From Serilophus lunatus (Eukaryota; Chordata; Aves; Passeriformes; Eurylaimidae): a stretch of DNA of 64,000 nucleotides. Below, in pieces: positions 24,740 through 36,300 of this stretch. The position numbers and the translations under genes are program-made. The notes beneath the pieces were generated by a model. That model ran no database searches. It saw only the letters and a program-made list of their open reading frames with translations, and was not told the DNA's origin. Every line of letters begins with the position of its first letter. The first letter of the stretch is position 1. The stretch covers positions 806,001 to 870,000 of the forward strand of contig VXBA01005705.1 in NCBI GenBank assembly GCA_013399895.1, given 5' to 3'.

Positions 24740-25068
24740 AGTGCCTGAAGGGAGACTACAAGAAAGATGGAGAGAGACTATTTACAAAGGAATGCAGTGA
24801 TAGGACAAGGCAGAATGACTTCAAGTTGAAAGAGGGAAGGTTTGGTTTAGATATTAGGAAGAATTTTTTCCCTGAGAGGGACTGGAACAGGATACAAAGA
24901 GAAGCTGGGGGTGCCCCATCCCTGAAAGTGTTCATGGCCAGGTTGGATGGGGGTCTGAGCATCCTGGTATAATGGAAGGTGTCCCTGTACATGGCAGGGG
25001 ACTTGGAGATAAATGATATTTAAGGTCCCTTCTACGCCAGGCCATTCTGTTATTATATGCTTCTGTGA
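24740..25068 (+). mobile_element. CR1 LINE 3' end, sense
   Basis: Reads GCCTGAAGGGAGACTACAAG, then GATATTAGGAAGAATTTTTT, CATGGCCAGGTTGGATGGGG and finally CCATTCTGTTATTATATGCT. A well-preserved CR1 3' end. Confidence 0.88.
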
Positions 25069-26019
25069 AATGCAGTCTTTGTACCGGGTGAAGAAGTAAC
25101 ATCTCTCATTTCTCTATAGAGCAATCTTCACAAGCTTCTTGCACCTATACAGTTGAGTTAAACAGAATTGTAGGATTTGAAGAGCAAAGAGATGCAGTCA
25201 GCAAATAATAATCATTAAAAAAATCATAAACTTCTAATGTCAATGTTTTGTAAATATTTGCCCTGAGAAAAAATCTTTTTGTTTTATCAAGTATAATGTT
25301 GTTTATTTTTCCTGTGAAAGACAAATTATTATGTTATAGCCAAGAAGATGGGATAAACCCTAGTTTCCTTTGTTGTGATATGGTACAATGGCTTTCTTCC
25401 CCTGTGGTATTTGTTTGATTGCAAACATATTGATGCAATAACTTCTCTATGCCATAAAATTGCATTTCTTGTTTGTTTCAGTACCAGATGCACCTTCTTC
25501 ATTATGGTTAGTGGAGGACTTAAACTAGTACAGTGCATTACCTGGATATAGGTTGCCTGGGTAATTTTTGTCCTTCGTTTGATTACTGTTCAGACCTTGT
25601 GAATAATGCTAGTCCTTGGAAACAAGAGGGTGGACTTTCTGATCAAAGCCACAAACTAATCTATTTCAGGCAAAACCCTTGTTCATTATAACAGTAAGTT
25701 ATATATACACAACTACCCTCCTCTATCTCTACAACCTTTGAATCTCCTTTTGATTAAACTTTCAAAAATAGCCTCTGAAAGCTTCTTGTAGCATAAAGAT
25801 TGACTTGATTGGAATGAATACTTTTTATGTTGAATTCATAACTACCTGAGAAAGCCATGAAAAGAAAGAACATGCAATACTGATCATCTCCTTTTTTCAT
25901 AATGTCAGCTCAAATTCAAGTCTTCAACAGTGAATATCTGTTCTGAACAGCTCCTGGTATGGGTATCCCATTGCAGAGAAAATAAATTACTACTTCCCCC
26001 CACGCACACACCTTTATTG

Positions 26020-26265
26020 CTAAGCAAGATGTCATACAGTATAGGATATGGCTTTGATCGGTTTGGGTCATCTCTCCGGGCTCTGGCCCTTCCCAGCCCC
26101 TAGCTTACTGGCTTTTAAACAGGAGGTGGGGGAGATAGAAAGCCTTGACATTGTGCAAGCACTCTTCAGCAACTGCCAAAACACTCGTGAGTTACGAACA
26201 CTATTCTAGCCTCAAATGCATAGCAGGCTACTGTGGAGAAATCTGACTTCATAACTTCATTGCAG
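26020..26265 (+). mobile_element. Degenerate LTR-like fragment of an avian endogenous retroelement
   Basis: The segment GGTTTGGGTCATCTCTCCGG, then CTTGACATTGTGCAAGCACT and CTCTTCAGCAACTGCC, resembles a block I associate with LTR elements of bird genomes. No coding part is present. It ends about 800 bp upstream of the OVST TATA box. Confidence 0.5.
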
Positions 26266-27065
26266 ATTGACCCAGAAGCAATATTAATGTAAAAAACTTA
26301 TTACAGTTATCAAACAACTGCTTTCCAGCATTGTTTTTCTTGTGGGGAGAAGCCTGTAAGTTTTTTTCTCCTCAGAGCACAAGAGAACAAAAGAACAAGG
26401 TAATGCCTCTTTATTCTAAAATAAGGTCTTGATGGATAAAAGCAAAATTTTTGCTCCCTAATAAAAACAACCAATGAGCTTCCACATAGGTGTGAAAATT
26501 AGAAACCTGGGGAGCTAACAAATTTACATGGACCCATCCACTGGCTAATTTCAACATTAAATGAATTAAACTTCAACAACTCTGCCAAGTGCTCATGTGC
26601 TAAGGAAGGAGTAATTAAGACTTTTCAGATCTTTTGCTGTTTTGGTTTCTCTACTATTCCATTTCATCAATTTTCAAAATACCTATGAAGCAAGGAAAAA
26701 AGAGATCAATGTATTTTTTTAACTAGAATCTGGTGTCAAAGTATAGAAAGCTAGTCTACTTCACCCAGACTGTCAATCCAGATGGTAAATTCCAACAAGG
26801 ATGAGGAAAACCCTCAAATATCAGTCTGGTTTGACAGACTTACTCTGGCTTAGCACTTCATGCTTCTCTGCGGTGTGACAAGTCTCAGTGTAAAAACCAA
26901 AGCCTCCCACTTTGAAAACAAGACCACTGAAGATATTTTGTGCAGGCATTTAGAGAACTACAGGGAAATGTTACAGTCTGAAGACATTAGGTTGGTTTAG
27001 CTTGCAGTAGGGTTAGGGGAGGTTCTTGCAAGTAGTAGGATAGACTGCGATCTCCACCCCTTGCT

Positions 27066-27077
27066 GCAGTTATAAAG
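27066..27077 (+). promoter_or_regulatory. OVST TATA-box core
   Basis: GCAGTTATAAAG, with TATAAAG at 27071-27077. The same 12 bases occur upstream of the third gene. It lies about 160 bp before the OVST ATG, so a start site near 27.1 kb is expected. Confidence 0.65.
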
Positions 27078-27237
27078 GCATTAACATCAAAGGAAGGAGC
27101 CAGGGAGGAGTTGAAGGGCCAATTCCTTTCCTCTGGAGCACTGGGTGAGGAATGTTGTAGATCTGTTAAACTAATAGGCAATGAATTGTTTCTTGGTAAG
27201 AGGACTTACCTTTTTCTTCTGTCTCACAGTGAGAAAA

Positions 27238-27302
27238 ATGTGGCTGAAGTTTCTTCTGGCTCTTCTTCTCCAGCATGTAACAGCTGTAAAGGAACCTGAG
27301 CC
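27238..27302 (+). CDS. OVST: OVST exon 1: start codon and signal peptide
   Basis: MWLKFLLALLLQHVTAVKEP, a classic hydrophobic signal peptide, with cleavage expected near residues 16-17 before KEPEP. The ATG has A at -3. The exon ends in phase 2 (CC|G), as does exon 1 of the third gene. Confidence 0.95.
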
Positions 27303-30300
27303 GTAAGAACTACTATATTATTGTTATTAATATTTATGGAAATGTTTTAAAGACAGTGCTAATTAGTGCTATTAATTTTGCTTTAAATATTAAATACTGC
27401 ATAGGCCCATCTTTTATATCTGGAGAGTAAAGTGAAATGTGGATAGCAAGTGAATCATTCTCATTTAAAATGATTAGGCATTCTGCCTGTTGTGGAACTT
27501 CCAGAGAAATTGATGTGTGTTCAGAAAATGCAACAGCAGTAGTAACACAAGTGTGCTTTGTTAAAAGCAGATGGGTCCAGGACTCAGACAAAGGGGGAAA
27601 GGGCAAGGCTTGGGAGCACTAGCAGAGTTGTGGGGGGAATTCAACTGTAGCTTTGTTGGGTGCTGCAGGGCAGGAGTGAGAGGCACTGGCAGTAGGTCCT
27701 ATATTTAATTTAAATTAATTGTTGGGTATTGTATAAGAACAGTGATTTGTTTGTATGTTATACTGTTGAGGCTGTTTCTCCTTTGTCTATGAATGTGATC
27801 CCTTTGATGTTTGGATCTCACAGGCAGTATGTCCTGATGGTGCCTGCTGTCCTCCAAAGTGACTCTCCAGGTCAGGTTTGCCTTCAGTTCCTTAATCTCA
27901 ACGAGAAAATATCCATCAGAGCAATCCTAGAATACAGTGCTGTTAATAGCACTATTTTTGAGATAACCATGACAGCAAGCAGTGGTCTACAGTGCTTCAA
28001 TTTCAAGGTAAATTAATTTTAATTTATGTCCCAATAGAAAAGAAATGTAAAGAGGGGAGGGAAAAGAAAATTAAAACAGAGAGCACAGGACAGGAACAAG
28101 TAGAGAAGAAATCAAGACTTGTTGAAGGAAAAAGGAAGAATGGGAGCGTAACACAGTAACAGACAAGGAGGCATTTTTAATAGACATAAGAAATTAGAAA
28201 AGGCCAAGAAAGGTGCTGGAAGGGAGATGGTGTCTCTCTGTAGAAGCTGTGCGACAGGTTCCGGAGCAAATTACTTAAAGAATAACAACCTCCCTTTGTT
28301 TCTCTTTTTCCTCAGATTCCTCCTGTCCATTCTTCACCACTGGCTTTCATTTCCTTCTCTGCCAAGGGTGCCACAGTCAGCCTAAAAGAGCGAAAGTCAG
28401 TGATGATCCGGAACACAGACAGCATCGTCTTTGTGCAGACAGACAAACCCATCTACAAACCAGGACAGAGAGGTGAATATCTACTGTGGAGCTCAGGAGG
28501 CTGTCATACCTTGGTCTCTATTATTTTCTTTGTCCCTTTCTCCCAGCTGGCAAAAGCTTTCAATGCTGCAGTTTCACTACTGGTGACAGGTCAAGATAGT
28601 GGGAAGAGGTGATTAGATCACTACTTGGCTTAAAAAAATGCTTCCATTTCCTGCTGGTCAGCATCAAACATAGTCTAAAAATCTGTTATTTGAAAATTAA
28701 TTATAAGCTGTTAGAGACAAAATCATGCTATTTACTTTCTGGATTCTGATCAGTTTGGACTTCAGATTTTCATGTTGTTGAATTTCTGTGCTTATGCTAT
28801 TACCCTACCTAGACTTCTCACCTGGTCATCGAGCACAGCTCTATGTATGCAAAGAAACTTTTATCTAGAGCCATTCCTTAATTAATTTCCAAGGCTTTAA
28901 GGCTTCTATCACACAGATAGATCACTGTAGGAAACACTACAAGAAAACTTCTTTCCAGAGATTAGTCAAACAGTAAAGCCCTTAGACTAGATTAGCTATA
29001 CTTTAATTAGGGATGAGCTCCATCTACATAGACACATAGTATGAACAAAAACATACCAGACAGAATTTGGTGCCACAAAGGTGTCCAGCATGGCCTGTTT
29101 ATTGGTCAAATGGCTTGGTGTTGAGGTGAGGGAAGCAGTAGACTAAATTAAATTATGAAAAGGTAGTGCTTCACAAAGACATTTTCAAAACATACTTTTA
29201 TGTTTTCACTGTTCTCCTTTCAATTTTTTTCTTGTAAAAAACCCCAAACACACACACACACAAAGAAGACACTTTGGCAAAAGCCTGTACAAAATGAGAA
29301 CAAAGTGAGCTAAGAGGAATGACACTGCACTAGGAAAAACTGACACTTCACCTAGTTCCAGTATTATTTGGAACTTTCACATATTCAAGGAAATAAGTGT
29401 GCATTAAGGATGGGGAAATGAAGAATAGATTTGCCTACCATTTGCTTGCCATCATTCAGATGGTTATTGAAGGAGTAATGGCCACTGAAGGAATTATGGC
29501 TGTCGCTTGAGAATGCCTGACCTGCACAGCAGTTCTTATTTGTTCAGCCATCCCCTTTTTCTGGGGTTAAATCAACTTTATGAAAGAGTGCAAGAACTCA
29601 ATGCTGGGGAAAAGTCCCTTCCTCAACGTCTTTATAGGTTTCTTTTGCCTTCAGATACATTTTATAATGTGCATCCTGTTCAAGTGTGACTGTTAAAAGA
29701 TCTTGTGAAACTGGGAGTACTAATGACAATGGTTAATGCTAACACCCTGTTCCTTGACCTTCCAGTGAGGTTTCGTGTTGTTGCCCTGGACTTCAATTTT
29801 AAACCTGTTCAGGAGAAGGTGAGTAACCCTTTAAATATCCCTGTATTTAAAATTGCTAGGAGACAATTTTTTCTCAATTTCTTCTCAAATTTTCAGTAAA
29901 GGATTGATGTAGATGAGATATTGCAGATTAAATGCAAAGAATTAACATAATTTCCTAAGCACATGATATAATCCATCCTTACATTAGAGTCACAGAGAAG
30001 AAGGCAAGTGTGTAGCAGTTTGAATTCCTGACACAACTCCTTTTGCTATTGCTGGGAAAGGGCTCATTTTGTTGTTACAGACATTATTTTAGCTCTGACC
30101 AGAAAGCCTACGGTCAGTCTCATGCTTTTACTGTTTGGCAGATGTTCCTTGAAAGAGTCAAGAAGTCACTCACCTGGCACTTTGCCCATTTTAGATATGG
30201 GGGAAATGAAAAAACAAAGTTGCTGCCACAATTGCTTATCTCCTCAGATGCAATCTTTTCATTGCCAGCAATCTATCTTCATTCCCATAGTACATAAGCC

Positions 30301-33300
30301 AATAGACAGAAGAGTCTTTACTGGCCTGCTCTCATGTGGTTGTAATGCAGAGGACAGTACTTTTTTACAAAAGAACTGGTGCCAATAAGAAGCCCAAATC
30401 ATGATTTATGTGTGCTTTTATAACTCTTTACTCACTCAGTTGCTCTGAGACTGCACTAAAACCAGTAAGACCAGAAAATGTCCCAACATTCTAATTTCAT
30501 CACTCCCCTTTATGTAATCTTCTTGAAGAAAAATTGCTATTAAATTGATTAAAATAAGACATAGGATAGCTGGTATATGGTATTATATTGATTATTGGTT
30601 ATGTATTTCTCAATAATTTGTGCTTGATCAGCCACCTAATCCCTTCTTCCACTTTGTTTTTTCCTCTTTCAGTACCCCTTGATTTCAATTGAGGTAAGAG
30701 TTTTTTGTCTTTGCACTACATTACACATCTCAAGATTTTAGGGCACATGTGCTTACATCAGTTCATATGTGTCTACACCAGACAACTCTTGCTTCCAAGT
30801 ACACCACCAGAAATGAACAGAGACTTTGCAAAACGTAAGGATATTGTTTGAGCCTGACTAACATGGAAAGTACACCTATCTTCACTTCAGCAGTGAAAAA
30901 TTGTAGTGTTCTTGTGCCCACTTTTGACTTCTCTCTAGTTCCTCTAGTTGGCTTAACTTATTTTGGAGTATATCCTTTTATAACTCAAGTGCTTCTAAAA
31001 ACCATGAAAAAATACAGGCTATGAATACAATTACTATGTTAGTACTTCCATAGCATTTCCTGGTGATTTTTAAAACAACATTTGCAGTCCTTGCCTAGAT
31101 AGCATTCTTAGAAGTTTTCATGTTATACCACGAAGTCAGGTGACCTTACTTTCTTTGCAGTGAAACAAACATATTTTGGGCTCTCTATGTGTTTTTTCTT
31201 CAAGTTTGTGCTTTAAAGAGTACAGGAAATGGTGTCAATTAATTTTCTTTAGTCTAAATAGCCATAACATATACAGAGAGGCAAATGCTACCCCAGTGAA
31301 GGCAGGAGAAATGCTTTCTTCCTTCTTCTCACAGCCAAAGAAAGATACTGGCTTTGCTAAAGGCCAAGATTACTGTGAGATAAACTTGGCCAAAGGAGAA
31401 GCACAAAAGAGATTTTCTTTCTCTCCCTTCTTGACACAAATCTAGAGCGACATATACTGAAGAGCAGGAAGGAGCAGTATTGTACAAATTTCCCTGCTAA
31501 TTCAGATTAGTAAATAAACTGCGAGAAGATGCCTAAATCTGGGAACAATAGATGAGAATATAGCTACAGTAATAATAACATGAATAATTAGAGTACAAAG
31601 GCATAGTGTATCTCGGTGCATGTGCATTAAGCAGCTTTTCCAGGGAGTTAAAGCAACTTGTCCTATTTTCTTCCTTGTTTCTGCTTTTGTGTGCTGGTAG
31701 CAGAAGACTTCCAAGGCAAAAACCTGTGTGTGAGTCTATACACTTTTTTTATTCAGGATCCAAGGGGCAACAGGATCTTTCAGTGGCAAAATGTGGCATC
31801 AGAGATGAATATTATCCAGAGAGAATTCCCACTAACTGAAGAACCTATCCTGGGGAACTACAAAATTATCATAACAAAGAAGTCAGGAAATAAAACAAAC
31901 CACTCATTCCTTGTGGACGAATATGGTAAATGCCATCCATAGTTTTTATTTGGTGTAGAAAACATTATTAGAGATGAGCCCATATCACTCTACTCTTCTT
32001 TTCTGCTAAAACTCCAAACAACTTTCTCACAAATGCAGCTTCAATAAGTTGTCTTTAAGAACTGTAGAGATAAAAGAGAATAATAAAAAAAAATTACCCA
32101 TTTTTCATATACTTGGTGAGCAAAATAATCTGCATAAGAACTCTACAAGTTGATTGCAAATTTCGTTGAGACAAACTAAACTTTTCCCAGCCATGTCCAG
32201 GAGCTTTCTTGGCCAAAGCTCTGCAAGACAGCAAGTGATCACAGGATTCACCTCAGAAGTCCTATCTTCTATGCAAAGTTTTGTAAAAATAGTTCAGGCC
32301 TTTGCAGATCAGGCCAGTTCTTGATTATTTTGGCACTCCTGTTTTGAGATCCCAGTTTGAGTGTGACTAACACTAGTGATATATACTCATTTTCACCTTC
32401 ATCTCAGGAGAGTCTGCAAGTTTACTATGTGTCAGTGCTGGTTTTTTTCTTTTCGTTCTTTGTCCTAGTTTTGCCAAAATTTGATGTCAAAGTTACTGCA
32501 CCAGAAAGCCTTACAATCCTGGATTTGGAGTTCACAGTGAAAGTCTGTGGATTGTAAGTACAAGGTGTAGAGTTGTGAGGAAATATGCTGAAGACTGGAG
32601 AAAGAGACAGGGCTTGGAAGAAAAAAACAAAATATGTAGGGCCACAGAAGTCATTGATCAGGACTGACTTGATGGTTGGAGCTTTCATTTACTTGGTTGC
32701 TCATGTTATCCTTTTGTATGAGTATCCTGTTCCAGGGGCTGTTTGATGGCTTTTATAAATCTCTTGAGGGGTCCCCTGGTAAAGTAGGACATGTCCATTA
32801 CCAATAACCCACTTCATAGGGAGACCTTCATAAAGCAGAGCACCATTAAATTCTAGCAGGGATCTTATGGTTTTGGCTGTCTAACTCCCCTGCCAAGCTT
32901 GGTCCTTCAGAAAGACCTTGCTTACTCCAACACTAAGGTCTTGTAATTTAGAATCCAGAGCTGATATCCTGATTCCCTTGTAGATATGAGAAATATTGCT
33001 TTCATTTTAGTGAGCCTAGAACTCCAGCCTAAGATGAAAAGTGGAGACAACAACCATAATTTGGTCAGTAGCCATGTCTGTCTATCATGTTTATAGAGGT
33101 ATTTACTTTTTAAGGTGTGGTATTTGTTCATAGGTTTAAGCATGAAAAAGAACTCACTTTGATTTCTGAGTTGTATTTTCTGTTCTGTAAGAGCAGCAGA
33201 GTTAGTAAAAAGCCTGTGAAAGCTCTGGCTTCCCAGCTCACTGCTTCTCCTGTATCTATTTCAGCATATGTTAACTTAAGGAGTTTCTCAACAACTGATG

Positions 33301-36300
33301 GGCCTATTTCTTCTTCCCCTAGGTACACCTATGGCCAGCCCGTTGAAGGGAAAGTACAGCTCAGTGTGTGCAGGGATTTTGATTCTTATGGGAGATGCAA
33401 GAAAAGCCCAGTTTGTCAATCATTTACCAAAAATGTATGATACATAATTACTATTCCTCTTCTTGCTTGTCTTCTCTCCTGTGTGTTTGCTTCTCTCCCT
33501 TTGCTCATCACACCTTTCTCTGATGCTTCACCTCACTCTACTGATCTATTTGCTCATATCACTATCTAGGAGCTCAGGGCACATAATTTCTCTTCTTGGT
33601 TTCCTGCAATAGCACTGATTTCTTCATGACTCAGCTTCCCATCTGAAAAGTGTAGACAGTGATGTCTCCATTAGTCCTGTATAAATCATTTTGAAAGTAG
33701 TGGGAAAAGACTCCACTTACTAAAGAAGGGTCTTGTGGTATAGTCAACATCCTTTGAAAGCTGCGATCCTTGGTAATGGGATTTGTTTTCTTCCCTTTCC
33801 AGCTGGGGACAGATGGATGCCTCTCTCAAGTTTTCAGCTCCAACACCTTTGAACTAAATCGCACTGGTTACATGAGGAATCTTGATGTGAAAGCCACTGT
33901 CATAGAGAAAGGAACAGGTAATCCCTTCCAGACAGTCAGAACCAGCAACAGGGGTGTGGTCAAGAATGAGAGTAGGAGATATTCAGCCTCTGCTTGCTGA
34001 GTACAAGGATGTCTTCCTGAGAAAGGTCCATTTTTAGAAGCACGATGGCAAACACTAACTCTGATGAGGCCATATGCAAGACAAAGTATATTTTCTCTTG
34101 ACTCTGGACATGTCTTACAGGCCTGCAATTTATAGCTACTCAGTTTATTTCCATAACTCGGGTGATGAGCAGCATACATTTTGAGAACATGGATCGCCAC
34201 TATAGAAGAGGAATTCCTTACTTTGGTCAGGTAAGCAAGAGCATAGAGAGCTAGTTTTGAAGATGATTGACAGGTAATCACATAACAACACTGATAGGAA
34301 CATCTAGGGGACTGTTTGGGCCAACGGTGTTCTCCTCAAGTTTTTTATTACATACTGTGCCCTGCTGGTAATTCTGAATACTGAAGACTATAAGTTCATT
34401 CTGTTTGATTCTGCCAGAAATACTTTGAATCAAAAGAATTCATTAACTTGCATTTTAAGCTTGCTAGAAATCACTGCCTCTTCCTTCAGAATTGACCATC
34501 TAATTCCAGACAGAAATGCATAAAAACACTGGTGGATGAGGGAAGAAAGAATGAAAGAAATTTAAGACACACACACACACACACAAATAACAACAGGCTT
34601 TTTCATGATTTTATGTTTTCTGGCAAATCCCACATAACTCTGTCAGTGGTTTAAAGGGTAGGGATAAATCTCTCTTTTTTAGTTCAGCTTTTGTAAATGA
34701 GGAAAGGATATGAGCACATCTTACCAGTAGCACTGAAGGGAGAGAAGAGATTGTCTTTAAAGGGGTTGCTTTTTCCTGTCTCGAAGATGTCTAAGTAATT
34801 TTCCCACTTGGTCCCCACTCTTTCCTATTTGGTTGTTTAATGTATGAACAGCAGAGACACAAAGGTCTGGAGAAAAGGCCTTAAGACACTGAAAGTATCA
34901 GCAGCAGACTGTCAAGACTAAGAAAGGAAAACAGGAAGGGAGGAAAGGAAGTATATGTTTAAATTGGAAATGTGTAGTCAGAAGGGATTGACTGGGAAAG
35001 GGACAAGACATGAGAAGTTTTTGATCTGCAAAAGGACATTATCAGTCATGTGGCAGATGCTGAGATCCTGCTTCAAACTTTGTAAGGTAGCTGAGATAGC
35101 TGGTGGAAGGTGATGAGAGACATTTCAGCTCTCAAGAACTGCTTTGAAGGAAGATGGAAAAGCGATTCTGCTATTTGGAGAGCAGTGCAAACATCAGTAT
35201 CTACAAACAGAAGGATAATACGCTCAATATGTTTCACCTTCTCTTCTACAGATCAAGCTGGTAGACAAAGGCAACTCTCCTATTTCCAATGAAGTTATTC
35301 AGCTATTTGTCAATAACAAGAATACAGATAACTTCACCACTGATGATAATGGTGTTGTAGAGTTTAGTATTGACACGTCTGAAATGTTTGACCCTGAGAT
35401 CAGTCTGAAAGTGAGTACAAAACAAGGCTGAGTAGAAACAACGAGACAGATGATTGCTCTCAAACTGAACACAAAAAGATGGGATGAGGTTTGAATTCTG
35501 GTAATAAAAATGTGCTTTCTCCCTCTTATTACCTGTTCTAGATCTTTCAAAAATTATCATAAAAAGAACGAGAAAAACACACAAATTTTTGCAATGCAAT
35601 GGCTTGCTGCAAGGCTAGTGATGCATGTTTGTTTTCCTTTTTTTCCCCATTCCCTCTCCTAATCAGGCAATTTATAAAACCAGTGACCACTGCCACTATG
35701 AAGGCTGGATAGAGCCTTCCTACCCAGAAGCAACTCTTTCCATTCAACGCTTCTACTCTTGGACTAGCAGCTTTGTAAGAATTCAGCCTTTATGGAAAGA
35801 TCTTGGCTGTGGGCAGAAGAGAATGATCACTGTGCACTATATCTTAAACACAGAAGGATACAAGAGCATCAACATTATGAATTTCTACTACGTGGTGAGT
35901 ATAGGGCTGTGGCACGGTTTGCTGAAAAGGCTTGACCAGAAAGCTATGTGGCAATCCATCCGCAGGATTTACAGCAGGGAGTGTCCTTCCAGATTTTGGA
36001 TTATAAGCCAGCACAATGATTATCAGCCACAACATCCCAAGGACAGAAACAGCACTGAGGTAGTTTGCCAAAACTACCTACACAGGAAAAATTACCCCCA
36101 TTTATGACCATGTTACTCCATTTCATAGTAAGAAACCATCTTCATAATGTCTCTGGTCAGGGTTCTTGTCCCTTTCCTCCAAGAAATTCTTTGTGGTATT
36201 CTCTGCCTTCCTCTTCTCTTCCTTTTCCTTCTGCTCCTGGGACAAGGGCCCCAGGAGTAGCAGCTTCAGTGGCAGCATTCAGCATGCTCTAAGGCTTATG

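Larger units (their letters stand above)
17651..27050. other. Intergenic region between gene 1 and OVST
   Basis: Mostly unique AT-rich sequence without recognisable exons, RNA genes or long conserved ORFs. It holds two sense CR1 fragments and one LTR-like fragment, listed separately. The last few hundred bases form the OVST upstream region; I saw no perfect oestrogen-response palindrome in them. Confidence 0.7.

Noticed and set aside
27195..27229. GTAAGA at 27196 as donor of a 5' UTR intron
   Set aside because: The intron to the acceptor before the ATG would be only about 35 nt, too short for vertebrate splicing.
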